A stretch of 64,000 nt of DNA from Ogataea parapolymorpha DL-1 (GCF_000187245.1 NC_027861.1:186001-250000); one strand, 5' to 3'; positions 10,090 to 19,480 are shown, counted from the first letter of the stretch. The notes: generated by a model from the sequence alone, not told the origin. Numbers and translations: made by a program.

Positions 10090-10926
10090 TCACTTCAAGA
10101 CAACAAGCAGGATAAACATGATAATCACAAGCACGAATATCGTGAACCAGTCGCCATGCTCTTTCAATTTCTGCCTGAATCTGTCTATGTTCGTCCGTCC
10201 TCGAATGATTTTTGCATTTGCCCTTGATATCCCTGACTCTAAATCATCAAGTAACACCATGTGATTGCCTACCTCATCTCCAATCTGCAAGGACATCTCG
10301 TGTTGTCTATTGACCGATTGCGATAATGAATTGATGATTTCATCTTGATTTATTATTTCTTGCTGATTTTCCATAAATATTTGTTTGTTTGACATTCGCA
10401 TAGGATCTATCGTACTCCCGTTGTCGTCCTTGTATACGTTGTTCGTTTCGAAAAGTACGTCTCTACTAGGCTCGTCGTTATAAGTCAGCGATGATGTAGC
10501 TTGCGCCCGTTTTTGTGATTCTGATGGATCTATTAGGTTCTCCTTGAATCTCACAGACTTGGACTTCTTTATCTTTGGTCTGGGTCTGTTAACGGCTTCG
10601 TCAAGCCGTATCGTTCTAATCTCGAAATTGGTGTCCTTCGGAAGATCCTCCTTGATGGAGTTTAGATGTTTATTATAGAACTCCAGACCTTCTCGAAATC
10701 GATCGACTTCCGGCCCCACTCCGCTAGAGTCTATCTTTTCGACCAGAAGCAATTCCATGTATTTGATCAAGTTTGCAAGTTTACTAAGCGTTAACACAAG
10801 ATCATCATTGGAATTGAGAACAGGGGCGTCTCCTACCTGTTTCAGTGTGTGGAAATCCTCCACTAAAGCCCCAAGTTCCTCTTCTAGAAGTGAAAGTTTG
10901 GTAAATTGTCGCTCTAAAGCAGCCAT
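10090..10926 (-). CDS. SYN8: Endosomal Qc-SNARE, syntaxin 8-like
   Basis: A tail-anchored SNARE of 278 residues that acts in fusion with endosomes. The N-terminal 100 residues form a helical regulatory region. A basic linker KKSKSVRFKE matches a similar KKVRFK stretch in S. cerevisiae Syn8. The SNARE motif runs from about 183 to 250 (SNKQIFMENQQEIINQDEI, then LSQSVNRQHEMSLQIGDEV). A single hydrophobic anchor near 259-277 (WFTIFVLVIIMFILLVVL) ends the protein with almost no lumenal tail. The start at 10926 is the first ATG. The gene is convergent with the orphan at 9585, with one base between the stops, and follows SMC5 on the same strand. Confidence 0.85.
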   Translation of the reverse strand: MAALERQFTKLSLLEEELGALVEDFHTLKQVGDAPVLNSNDDLVLTLSKLANLIKYMELLLVEKIDSSGVGPEVDRFREGLEFYNKHLNSIKEDLPKDTNFEIRTIRLDEAVNRPRPKIKKSKSVRFKENLIDPSESQKRAQATSSLTYNDEPSRDVLFETNNVYKDDNGSTIDPMRMSNKQIFMENQQEIINQDEIINSLSQSVNRQHEMSLQIGDEVGNHMVLLDDLESGISRANAKIIRGRTNIDRFRQKLKEHGDWFTIFVLVIIMFILLVVLK

Positions 10927-10994
10927 AAAATGTAAAAGCCCGATAAATTACTAACTTTCTGTGGTTTTTTAGTACGTAATATTATAATAGAGAC

Positions 10995-13900
10995 TCAAAA
11001 ATATTTATCCGTCACCCCCATCTCCAAAAATTCCACCTTATCCTCATAGTCAGGACACCATCTTCCAGCAAGAATGCAGTGTACGCGCATTCCTGTTCCA
11101 TAGTATAGATTCGTAAGGAGTTTAGGAGTGATCAAAAAGTATTGTGAGCCACGTGCGGAGCACGATTTGCGAACAATCAACTCGTGGATAAGCCTCTCAT
11201 TTTTCGAATCCATACCTTGATTGATTTCGTCAACAACACGAAATGGCGTATTCGTGAGGCCCTGTAAAGAGTTCAGGAATACAGCCGTTGTGGCAGACTT
11301 CTCTCCTCCAGATTGTTGTGCCGCATTCAATTGCATTAACGCATGGCTATCACGGAAGCTAACAAGGATTTTCAGTTTCCACTCCGAAAAGTTCTCTGAC
11401 TCACTATCAAGCTGCACGTCGCCGGCACTGGCCACGGCCTTCATATTCTCACTAAAGTCTTTTGCTATAGTTCGAATCACTGAGTCGAGTTTTGGTCTCC
11501 AGACCGAGACAAGATCTTGTATTTGTCGATCAAGAATACCAACATCAACATCTAATTCAGGCAATTTCTGCTCGTATTGCTGAATTTCCTTTTCCACCTC
11601 TTCCAGGCGTTTTAAAGAGTCTGCTCCCGCACCGTTTCGGCGTAAACGCATCTGTGATTTGATCCTACTGATCTCAGCGTTGAGACCTTCCTCCGTCAAA
11701 GCATCGCTTTCTTGAAGCCCTGCAACCAGTTTTTCTAGCTCTAAACGATCCTCATCAGAAAAGGTCTCGAGCAAGGCTTTGTAGTCTTTCAGAGCTTGAG
11801 TATATTCTTCCTTGGCTTTGACATATGCGCTTCTGAGCTCATTTCTCTTCTCTAACATTTCTTCACGTGTTGTCAAAATCGATTCATTCAGTGACTCGAT
11901 GGTGCTGAATTTGTTGTTTTCCTGGATCGCAAATATCTGAGCATCTAGGAGTTTTTCGTCCAATTCGCATATCTTTGATATCGTTGGCTCAATCAGCTCA
12001 TATATTTCAATCTTCCTCTCTTCCAATTTGCCTATTTTGGTAACCAGCTTTGAAGCAGTTCCGTCCGTTTCCTTGTGCTTTATTTTATTGATTGCCTTCC
12101 TCTCGACCCTCATTCTATCCTTGAATGTTTCAATGTGAGTGACGTATTTTTCTCTATCCTTTTCTGCTCTAGTCTGGCGACTAATTTTTGCCGTCAAATC
12201 GTCTCGTTCCTTCACCAAATCTTTAAGCATTCCCTGTTTTTCCTTGATCTTTTGTACAATATTTCCCAATGTTTGATTGTTCGTTGATATTTTGTGCCTG
12301 CATTCGTGAATTTCATGTTGTATTTCCAATCGTTTATCATCTGGTAAACCACCTGAGAAAATGGAGACTCGGCTTGAGGAGAAGCCCCTGATGTTTGCAG
12401 TGACCTGCTTAGACCCATAGCTTGACTTATTGAACGAATAGTAGGCTTCACCAGCAATGAACTCGCTCATAGGAAAGTTCTCGTTTCGTATTTTATAGGA
12501 GAGAGCATCTTTGATGGACGCATCGATATCGCGATGAGAAACGGGGATATTATGAATTCTGTCATTCTCGCATACCATTTGAATCACCTCCCGTGGGCCT
12601 TCAACAAAGTCCACCAAGTATCCATCAAAGTTATATTTCTTGATCTCTTCCCTGTGGATGCGTGGCTGAAAACTGAAGTTCTCGCTCAAGGTACGGATAC
12701 CAATATTGCGTCCGATGTCAGGATTTTCGTTGTATAGAAAGCGTGCCAGCTTCTTATAGTCCTCATTGTTGCGCACAGTGAAGGCACATTGATTTTGGAA
12801 GCGAATACACCGTTCCAAAGCAGGCCCGTACTTCGCATCGGTGACAGTCAACGAGATAATCGGGGGCTCAAAATATTCCAGCTTCATTTTCTTTCTGTTT
12901 TCTCTCAAGAGCTTAACGGCCTTGATGATGTTTCCAAATCTGTGTGAGTCTAAAACAAGTAGTCGGTCCTTGGACTTTAGACTGCTCTCACTCGTCTTGA
13001 TACGGTTCTCAAGCTGTTCATTTATTCTCATCAATGCTCTTTTCTCTGTCTCCAGACCATCGATTGGTTCCTGTTCTTCCAAAAGTTTATCTTGAATGGA
13101 TGCTCTGCGATCTCTAAGCTCCTGTATTTCTTCCTTACTGAGAATCTCGAGCGAATCCAATTTCTGCGTCATAGTATCAAGCTCTTCCGATAATTGCTGC
13201 CATTTCTTGCGGTGTGTTTCAAGATCCGTTGCCAACGAGAGTCTCTGATCATTCAATTTTTGTATATCGGAGTTAACTTCTTTGATAGCTCCCAAACTCT
13301 GTTCAAGCTCTTTGGTATATTTCTCTTTTAAGGAAGTGTATTCGTTTATCCGCGTCTCAGTGCTGCCCAAATTTCGGTGAAACTGTTGTAATTTCTCCTT
13401 CATTGGGAGGATTCTTTTGTCAAATTCTTTGATTCTCTGGCTCATTTCTTCTGCCTCCTTCTTCAACTCTTCACGAGCACGTTTTTTGGTACTCAGCTCA
13501 ACATAAGGGCGTAATGTTTCATGTCTTTGAAGCTCCTTCTCCAATAGCTGATACTCTTGGTATTGCTGTGCACGTTCCTCCAATGATACACGCTTTTCTC
13601 GCAAGGACGTAAGCTGAAATTCTATGTCGGCCAGAGCTTTTATTTTTTCTTGACGTAAAGAGTAAAGCTCAATTAACTTGTTATGCTGTTCCAGAAGCTC
13701 GCCATTTTCGTACAGTCTTTCAAGCTCCTTGAGTAGCTCTTCGGGTTTGAGTGATGCAAATCTTGCCACTCTATCTTGAGGCAGAAATTGACACAGATTA
13801 TCGAGTTGGATATTGAAGTCCTTCAGCAATTTTTTGATTTGAAGCTCGTTTGAAAGCTTCTTGTTAATGTACCAGCTTGTTTTTCCTTTTCTCACAAACT

Positions 13901-14273
13901 CTCTTTCAACTATGACTGTTTCAAACTTCTCAGCAGCCTTAAGTTCTAGCTCAATACTGGCCTCTTTTTGTCCCGATTTGATGAAATGATCCACATTCAT
14001 AGAACTCTTACCTAAATATTCAAGCTTTCCTGCAAGTCCAATACATATAGCACAGACGAAAGTGGACTTTCCAGTTCCATTAGGTCCTATAATCAGGTTC
14101 ATTTTGGGGCCAAAGTGAAACTCTGTGAGCGAGTACGACATGAAGTTGCGGAGCTTCACCCGCAGTATAGCACCGGTATCATACTGTTCCAAATCAGGTT
14201 TATAGGGTAGCTTCAACTTCTTGGTGAAGGAGTTCAGATCAAAGCCATTCTGCGATGCTAGACGAGTGCCCAT
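10995..14273 (-). CDS. SMC5: Structural maintenance of chromosomes protein 5
   Basis: One of the two SMC arms of the Smc5/6 complex, which entraps DNA and acts in recombination repair and replication-fork restart. The 1092-residue length is essentially that of S. cerevisiae Smc5. The N-terminal head has Walker A GPNGTGKS (63-70). Two long coiled-coil arms flank a hinge near 430-630 (KYGPALERCIRFQNQCAFTV). The C-terminal head carries the ABC signature QSGGEKS (987-993) and Walker B FRVVDEINQGMD (about 1011-1022). FLxxLQGLTNTPFRVVDEINQGMD is diagnostic of Smc5. It is divergent from SWC3 over 85 bases; that gap holds an MCB core 18 bases from the SMC5 ATG. Confidence 0.97.
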   Translation of the reverse strand: MGTRLASQNGFDLNSFTKKLKLPYKPDLEQYDTGAILRVKLRNFMSYSLTEFHFGPKMNLIIGPNGTGKSTFVCAICIGLAGKLEYLGKSSMNVDHFIKSGQKEASIELELKAAEKFETVIVEREFVRKGKTSWYINKKLSNELQIKKLLKDFNIQLDNLCQFLPQDRVARFASLKPEELLKELERLYENGELLEQHNKLIELYSLRQEKIKALADIEFQLTSLREKRVSLEERAQQYQEYQLLEKELQRHETLRPYVELSTKKRAREELKKEAEEMSQRIKEFDKRILPMKEKLQQFHRNLGSTETRINEYTSLKEKYTKELEQSLGAIKEVNSDIQKLNDQRLSLATDLETHRKKWQQLSEELDTMTQKLDSLEILSKEEIQELRDRRASIQDKLLEEQEPIDGLETEKRALMRINEQLENRIKTSESSLKSKDRLLVLDSHRFGNIIKAVKLLRENRKKMKLEYFEPPIISLTVTDAKYGPALERCIRFQNQCAFTVRNNEDYKKLARFLYNENPDIGRNIGIRTLSENFSFQPRIHREEIKKYNFDGYLVDFVEGPREVIQMVCENDRIHNIPVSHRDIDASIKDALSYKIRNENFPMSEFIAGEAYYSFNKSSYGSKQVTANIRGFSSSRVSIFSGGLPDDKRLEIQHEIHECRHKISTNNQTLGNIVQKIKEKQGMLKDLVKERDDLTAKISRQTRAEKDREKYVTHIETFKDRMRVERKAINKIKHKETDGTASKLVTKIGKLEERKIEIYELIEPTISKICELDEKLLDAQIFAIQENNKFSTIESLNESILTTREEMLEKRNELRSAYVKAKEEYTQALKDYKALLETFSDEDRLELEKLVAGLQESDALTEEGLNAEISRIKSQMRLRRNGAGADSLKRLEEVEKEIQQYEQKLPELDVDVGILDRQIQDLVSVWRPKLDSVIRTIAKDFSENMKAVASAGDVQLDSESENFSEWKLKILVSFRDSHALMQLNAAQQSGGEKSATTAVFLNSLQGLTNTPFRVVDEINQGMDSKNERLIHELIVRKSCSARGSQYFLITPKLLTNLYYGTGMRVHCILAGRWCPDYEDKVEFLEMGVTDKYF

Positions 14274-14290
14274 AAAGATGTTTTGATCTC

Positions 14291-14296
14291 ACGCGT
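14291..14296. promoter_or_regulatory. MCB-like ACGCGT in the SMC5/SWC3 promoter
   Basis: A palindromic ACGCGT sits 18 bases upstream of the SMC5 ATG and 63 bases upstream of the SWC3 ATG. This is the third such hexamer found in a short promoter of a DNA-replication or repair gene here. The role is inferred. Confidence 0.5.
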
Positions 14297-14358
14297 GCAA
14301 ACTTAAAAATATAGAGGTGTGTAAGGGTGAAAACTCAAGGCAAAAAATTATATTGTTT

Positions 14359-16551
14359 ATGTCTAGCACCAACCCGAACCCGTCGTTCGAGGCTGGAGTG
14401 AGCACTCCAACGACTGAACACAAACTGAGCCGATCTAATAATGTTATTCTCATTGAACAGTCAGAGGTGATAGACAAGGAAGCAGCATACAAACAACGTC
14501 TCAACCGACCGTTCAAAGTCATACAACATCTTCCATTGTCACAGCAGGAACCAGATTATGAACGACTAGACAACCCCCTTTCGATCAGAGATTCCGCTAC
14601 TCTGTATAATTCGCTTATAGTGTCACGTCATCACTGGCTTCATAATGTGTTCAAGACATTTTGGACTAGACGAGAGCAATATATGACTCCTGCAGACGGC
14701 CGCAAGAAGGACCGACTTAGCAAGATGTGCGACATGAAGCTTGTTGCCGGACCGCATACTTTTGAGATACGGCTATTTATTCTGAAAGAGGAAGAGAAGG
14801 AAAAGCGGTATTTTGAAGAGTTGGAACGCAGAAGAGAGGAAAGACAAAAACTTCGAGATGAAAGGCTAGGCAAACCTTGTGATCCGGCCAAAATCAACAC
14901 TGCAACGCCAGTCAAAAAGGAACCTGCTGTTATTGCCCCACCACCCAAGGTTGTCAAGCCACTGCCACCTCCTGCTTCTCCCCAGCCAGCACCGCCAAAA
15001 CCAGCTGAGGACGGGAAGTCTAACGATCTAATGGCCAATCCCGAAAATGCAATGATGATTCAAAACCTGAATCTCATTGCCCGCTCAGATCCACACCTCA
15101 GCTCTTTAATGAAAATTGTCGCATCTGGTAACGCTTCCGGTGATCAGATAGCAGAATTTCAACGCTATATTCAGAGAGCTCGTCAAATGGGAAATCCAGC
15201 AAGCTATTACCAAAAAATTCAACAACAAAACGAGGATAGACAAAATGTTCTTCGTAGAAGCCAGGAGTCTGTGAACGGCGAACGCAGACAGCTTACTAGA
15301 GAGGAAAGGGAACGTCTAAAGCAAGAAGAAAAGGAGAGGAAAGCCAGGGAAAAGGAAGAAAAGAAGAAGAAAAAGCAGCTGCAGAAAGAGCAGGAGAGAT
15401 TGGAGAAGGAGAGAGAAAGACAAGAACGCAAAGAACGCAAGGCCCGGTTAGAAAGAGAACGCCAGGAGCGGCAAAAATTGAACCTCGGACCTATAGATTT
15501 TGGCGACGAATTTGAAATGGACAAGGAACGAGAAAGAAGAGAGAAGAGAGAGAAAAAGAGACAGGAAGAGAAAGCGAAACTGGAGAAGTTGCTTGCTGGA
15601 GACGACCGGCTAACGGCTTTTCAAGAGAGATACACAAAGGACGCTACCCTGATTATTGAGTTTCACGAAAATAATTCCTCCAGATTTTATTTCCCCAAGG
15701 ACTCAATCATCGAAATTATTGACGAAAGGGACAAAGCTAATGATGAGAACAATGACCATCCGGAGGACGATAACTCAAAAGAAAGTTCGCTCAAACCAGC
15801 AGTGTCTGCATCTCCTCCTCCTTCAGCATCATCTTCAGACTTGTCAAAAAAATACAGGAAATTGTTTGTTGAATTACTAATTTCTTTTGTAATGGTTCAC
15901 AATCAGTCGGAGATCGATGCCTATGAATTGCGCAAAAAGAGGGAGGAAGAAGAAAAACTTAGAGCACAAAAGGAAATGGAAGAACGAGAAAAACAGTCAG
16001 AGGGGAGTGTTGAGATAAAGGAGGAGGACGAAGAGAATGGGGAAATTGAGAACGAAGAAGCTGAAGAAGCGGGCGATAAAAAGAAGTCCACCAAAAAGAA
16101 GAGAAAGGCTAAACGGAACTGGGGACCCGCGAAAAGACAAACTAGAACTTCCAAACAGGTGAATGACGAGGATTTGGAACCTCAGGATTATGGAGATGAA
16201 GATGTCAAGCCTGTCCCAATATACTCAACTAGCACTTTGAGATTAGTGGAAGTTCCCTACAAGTTTGCAGAATTAATCAAAAACAGCGCTAATCCGCTTC
16301 CAGAGGTTCAGCAGAAGATGAAGGAGATTTTTGCAACTGGCCAGAGGCTTACCAAGTACCATGTCTGGTACCGGCTTGACGGCCTTAAGGACGAACTGCT
16401 GGCTGAGACTTTGCGTTTCAACTTGAACCGCCTCGAATACATCAGTGGAGGTGGTAAATTGAAAGGAAAGGCGATGTTGAAGCGGATCGTTGAAAAGTCT
16501 GGTTCCGAGGCTGAAGTTAGCAATAAACGGCAACGGCGATCTCAAGTTTGA
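14359..16551 (+). CDS. SWC3: SWR1 chromatin-remodelling complex subunit 3
   Basis: A subunit of the SWR1 complex, which exchanges H2A for H2A.Z in nucleosomes. The 730-residue protein starts at the ATG at 14359 (MSSTNPNPSFEAG). Matches to yeast Swc3 include NRPFKVIQHLPLS near the N-terminus, KMCDMKLVAGPHTFEIRLFILK, then NLNLIARSDPHLSSLMKIVASG, TAFQERYTKDATLIIEF, and the C-terminal PLPEVQQKMKEIFATGQRL followed by YHVWYRLDGLKDELLAETL. Long Lys/Glu/Arg coiled segments (about 305-440 and 530-610) and an Ala/Pro-rich linker separate these blocks. The protein is about 100 residues longer than the S. cerevisiae one, because of the charged inserts. Confidence 0.9.
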   Translation: MSSTNPNPSFEAGVSTPTTEHKLSRSNNVILIEQSEVIDKEAAYKQRLNRPFKVIQHLPLSQQEPDYERLDNPLSIRDSATLYNSLIVSRHHWLHNVFKTFWTRREQYMTPADGRKKDRLSKMCDMKLVAGPHTFEIRLFILKEEEKEKRYFEELERRREERQKLRDERLGKPCDPAKINTATPVKKEPAVIAPPPKVVKPLPPPASPQPAPPKPAEDGKSNDLMANPENAMMIQNLNLIARSDPHLSSLMKIVASGNASGDQIAEFQRYIQRARQMGNPASYYQKIQQQNEDRQNVLRRSQESVNGERRQLTREERERLKQEEKERKAREKEEKKKKKQLQKEQERLEKERERQERKERKARLERERQERQKLNLGPIDFGDEFEMDKERERREKREKKRQEEKAKLEKLLAGDDRLTAFQERYTKDATLIIEFHENNSSRFYFPKDSIIEIIDERDKANDENNDHPEDDNSKESSLKPAVSASPPPSASSSDLSKKYRKLFVELLISFVMVHNQSEIDAYELRKKREEEEKLRAQKEMEEREKQSEGSVEIKEEDEENGEIENEEAEEAGDKKKSTKKKRKAKRNWGPAKRQTRTSKQVNDEDLEPQDYGDEDVKPVPIYSTSTLRLVEVPYKFAELIKNSANPLPEVQQKMKEIFATGQRLTKYHVWYRLDGLKDELLAETLRFNLNRLEYISGGGKLKGKAMLKRIVEKSGSEAEVSNKRQRRSQV

Positions 16552-16602
16552 TGTATCTAGCAGGGATGTAAATAATTAATTGGCAGTGTACGACACTCAA
16601 AT

Positions 16603-16653
16603 ATGTCGCGTATCCCTAAAATCTCCCAATGGGCGCCAAAACTTAATACGTGA
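16603..16653 (+). other. Possible upstream ORF, 16 codons
   Basis: ATG at 16603 opens a 16-codon frame closed by TGA at 16653, eleven bases before the ATG of the tail-anchored gene at 16665. If the leader begins upstream of 16603 it would be read first and could dampen translation. Leader extent is unknown. Confidence 0.3.
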
Positions 16654-16664
16654 TTTGTTTTAGG

Positions 16665-17273
16665 ATGGTTCTGAATCCCTTGAGAGGATACCATAAGGAA
16701 GGAAGACCTAGGTCTTCAAGCTCAATTACCTCCACTCTCAATAGGCTTCAAAGCCGCATGTCAACTCCAACAAGGTCGAAGTCCCCCAAAAAGATTAAAA
16801 CTGCTTTTGACAATTTATCTGATATCGGTTCTGCAGCACCTTCCCCTAAGTTAAAGGAAGAGCCCGCAAATTATGGCTCTACAAACGATTATGGAAGCCA
16901 GCGAGGTTCCTTGCGCAGCATGATTTCTCACGTGGAAAACATGATACCAGTTTCTTTAAGCCCAGTTCCACCCGCAAGCGATCCACCTCAGCATAAGGAG
17001 TCGGAAAATTGTCCTTCATTTAGAAACATTCTGGTTGTTGATTCCCTCAGATCTTATTTGACGTCGGGGGCTACAGACGAAGAATCGAGACCAATCTTGC
17101 CTGTCTGTGAGGCGGATTGTGTCTCCTATACCAGAAACCCCGAGCCTAGATACCACCAATACATTGGAGCTGTGAAGAGATATATTTCCAGCAACAGGTT
17201 TGCTTCTGGCTTAATTGGTTCTGCTCTCCTTATCGTTTTGACCCTTATACTCGCATTCAAAATCTTGGTATAA
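16665..17273 (+). CDS. Tail-anchored membrane protein, unknown
   Basis: A 202-residue protein that I do not recognise, from the ATG at 16665 (MVLNPLRGYHK). The first 55 residues are basic and Ser/Thr-rich (RSSSSITSTLNR, RSKSPKK). The middle contains YGSTNDYGSQRGS and two Pro-rich spacers. The only hydrophobic segment is at the extreme C-terminus (about 181-201, ASGLIGSALLIVLTLILAFKIL), preceded by basic residues, so the protein should face the cytosol as a tail-anchored protein. The next gene downstream has the same layout and also contains YGST near its start, which might mean shared ancestry or targeting. Confidence 0.7.
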   Translation: MVLNPLRGYHKEGRPRSSSSITSTLNRLQSRMSTPTRSKSPKKIKTAFDNLSDIGSAAPSPKLKEEPANYGSTNDYGSQRGSLRSMISHVENMIPVSLSPVPPASDPPQHKESENCPSFRNILVVDSLRSYLTSGATDEESRPILPVCEADCVSYTRNPEPRYHQYIGAVKRYISSNRFASGLIGSALLIVLTLILAFKILV

Positions 17274-17359
17274 ATCTCTGTACTGCCAACCCCCATTTTT
17301 AAATTACAAGACTATTTGAAAAAAGGGGTCGAGCGCTTAATACAACTAGGTAATATAAT

Positions 17360-17809
17360 ATGTCTGCTTCAAAGTACGGATCTACTGATGGACAAGCTTC
17401 CACATCTAGTGCCAATCAATTGAGTGTACCAGAACCCTACCAACCCCGCAAGAACTCCAGGTATGAAGAATCGAAGAAAATTGCTAGGAAATATAAAGAT
17501 TATGAGGAGTTTTTGAGTACTCAAAACTTACTGGAGTCCGGAGACGGAAATAGCGTCATTGATGAGGCTCTACCAAGGGACCTGAGAGAAGCAGTATGTC
17601 GTACAATTTGCGAAGAAGGCCCAGAGCTACCATCTCCAATTTTGGGTTTTGTGAGCGCCCATAAACTTTACTTCACTTTAGGGGCAGTCATCCTACTCAT
17701 CATTTTCAGCATAGTCTTATATTACACGGGGAATGGCGACATTGTTGTAATACTTTGGTATAAGATTCTTTGCGCACTGGGGCTTATCGATTGTCGCTCA
17801 GATCTCTAG
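17360..17809 (+). CDS. Small C-terminally anchored membrane protein, unknown
   Basis: A 149-residue protein without a family I can name. It begins MSASKYGSTDGQ. A charged middle (KNSRYEESKKIARKYKDYEEF, about 34-54) looks helical. One strong hydrophobic stretch (about 100-118, YFTLGAVILLIIFSIVLYY) is followed by a second, weaker one (DIVVILWYKILCALGLI) and a polar tail, so the protein may have one or two membrane passes. It lies 86 bases after another small anchored protein on the same strand. Overall design and spacing resemble that neighbour, but sequence similarity is too weak by eye to call them duplicates. Confidence 0.7.
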   Translation: MSASKYGSTDGQASTSSANQLSVPEPYQPRKNSRYEESKKIARKYKDYEEFLSTQNLLESGDGNSVIDEALPRDLREAVCRTICEEGPELPSPILGFVSAHKLYFTLGAVILLIIFSIVLYYTGNGDIVVILWYKILCALGLIDCRSDL

Positions 17810-17843
17810 TTGCGTCGATAGACGTAGATCCAGAGATCAAAAA

Positions 17844-17852
17844 AAAAATTTT
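17844..17852. promoter_or_regulatory. RRPE-like AAAAATTTT upstream of BUD21
   Basis: AAAAATTTT, the ribosomal-RNA-processing element core found upstream of many yeast ribosome-biogenesis genes, sits 24 bases before the BUD21/UTP16 ATG. The motif is AT-only and common, so weight is low. Confidence 0.35.
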
Positions 17853-17875
17853 GCTAAAAAATACCCACATTATTA

Positions 17876-18457
17876 ATGTCAAGCAGGAATTTGAGGAGCC
17901 ACAAGAAGTTAGATGACAATGTATATGAAGCAGTCAAACAGACTTCACCTGAAGACATAGATGTTAGCAATGACGAAGAAGACAGCGATGACGCCCCTGA
18001 AGAGGAAACGTTACTTACGGGAAAAGAAAAAGTGATAGCTAAAATTGAAGCTGAGCGTGCTGCGCTTCGAGATATAGAAAGACAAAAGAAAGAGAAACGA
18101 AAGCAAATTGAACAACGAAATCGTGAACAGGCGGAACAACGCAGAAACCGGGCTGAGAAATCCGAAGAAACCCCAAACTTTCTTCCTCAAGACCTGTTAC
18201 AAAACTACGACGCAGAGGAAGAACTCGAAAAGCCTAAAAAAACTGTCTTTAATGATGAGGAACCGGATATTACTCGAAAGGACATGTTGGCAGCAAAGCT
18301 CAAGGAGGCTCGTGGAATGAGTAAAAAAGTGATGAGGAAGGGCCCGGTGCGAGTTCAGATTCTCAGTAAGAACAGGGGTCTCTTGAGCGTACCAACAAGT
18401 AACATCAAGTCGAAAAAGGATAAGTGGCTGAACCGCAAAGTTCTCAAGCGCAAGTAA
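17876..18457 (+). CDS. BUD21: U3 snoRNP / SSU processome protein Bud21 (Utp16)
   Basis: A 193-residue component of the small-subunit processome that works in 18S rRNA maturation in the nucleolus. An acidic N-terminal region (EDIDVSNDEEDSDDAPEEE) is followed by a long charged helix (KIEAERAALRDIERQKKEKRKQ). The conserved C-terminus GPVRVQILSKNRGLLSVP and KKDKWLNRKVLKRK is the Utp16 family signature. The ATG at 17876 is the only sensible start. It is followed on the opposite strand by the ZIP transporter. Confidence 0.87.
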   Translation: MSSRNLRSHKKLDDNVYEAVKQTSPEDIDVSNDEEDSDDAPEEETLLTGKEKVIAKIEAERAALRDIERQKKEKRKQIEQRNREQAEQRRNRAEKSEETPNFLPQDLLQNYDAEEELEKPKKTVFNDEEPDITRKDMLAAKLKEARGMSKKVMRKGPVRVQILSKNRGLLSVPTSNIKSKKDKWLNRKVLKRK

Positions 18458-18518
18458 GCTTTGAATAAGATACAAGCTGTATACTATTTGTCTATTATAT
18501 AAAGAAGTGCGACATGGT

Positions 18519-19480
18519 TTATGCCTCGTCCCTAACGAGTGCAATAAATGCAGGTATGATCATTCCCAGTAAGCACAGACCAAGCCCCTTGAATTGCGAA
18601 ATTCTATCTTTTGAACTCTGGTTATGATCCAGGGTCTCGTGAAGTGCATGAAAACCAACAAACAGAAAAGCTCCTCCACTGAAGATCAGAAGCTCGCCAG
18701 CAGCCTCATTGAAGTTGCTATTGATAACGAACGCCACCACCAAGTAAGTCAAGATTGCACCGATCGGTGATGATGATGAGAAAACTCCAACATGGTAGAG
18801 GATCTCTTTGCTGGATGTTCCACTAGCAAGCAGCAGAGAGGATAGAGCGAAGCAAGTAGGTAGTTTATGGACAAAGATTGCAAAAACCACAAACACAGAG
18901 GTAAAGTCCACAGAGTCGTCTGAATCTGACATTATGGAGGATGCCAAAGCAATACCGTCTGTTAGAGCATGAATGATAAGTCCTAAAGTCCTTGGGTTCT
19001 TGAAAGGTGCTAACAGCATATTTTTTTCTCGTTTTGAAGCAACAAATGGTCGTTCCAGTTGTGGCTGGGCCTGTGCGGACTCTGGAGGCGACAATGGTCG
19101 TATGAATTCATCATTCAAATGCGATAGCTGAAAGGATTGTTCGAATTGCGATGGAACGTTCGTGTTGGAGCTGAATATGGAAGTAATGGAGTTAATACTG
19201 AATAACACGATAAAACCGGTCAGGAGCCATAAACCTATCGGCTCATGAACGGTGTAATGTTCTAGTCCTTCGGGAATGATAAGAACGAATGCAGTTGAGA
19301 TTAGTAGGCCCACACTAAACACGGAAACCAGATGAAGACCGCTAGCGGAGAAATTAACGGATAATGGAATCAGGCCCGAAATGAAGGAACTAGAGTTAGA
19401 AATGGCGATATACGCTGGGAGATCACCTACCTCACCCCCATTATTAGTGAGTAAAGAAGAATGGGTACCAATTTAGACAT
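18519..19480 (-). CDS. ATX2: ZIP-family metal transporter, Atx2/ZIP9-like (spliced)
   Basis: A 306-residue ZIP transporter; yeast Atx2 controls manganese in the Golgi. Exon 1 (19480-19431) gives MSKLVPILLYSLIMGV and exon 2 (19389-18519) continues SSFISGLIPLSVNFSASGLH. Without splicing the frame has no ATG and lacks the first membrane helix. Metal-site motifs are IIHALTDGIALASS in helix 4 and FVHKLPTCFAL in helix 5, the pair conserved in the ZIP9 subgroup (HK rather than HE). A hydrophilic loop near 95-135 separates helices 3 and 4. About seven to eight helices are visible. Length is close to S. cerevisiae Atx2. The transported ion cannot be settled from sequence. Confidence 0.85.
19390..19430 (-). 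other. ATX2: ATX2 intron, 41 nt
   Basis: Donor GTAGGT, branch TTCTAAC and acceptor TAG, with the branch adenosine 6 bases from the intron end. It splits a Ser codon and restores the ZIP helix-1 motif SSFISGLIPL. The same unusual donor GTAGGT occurs in the MIC26/27 intron. Confidence 0.7.

Noticed and set aside
16640..16664. TTTTAG as an acceptor before the tail-anchored gene
   Set aside because: No branch motif or donor is found upstream, and the ATG follows directly.
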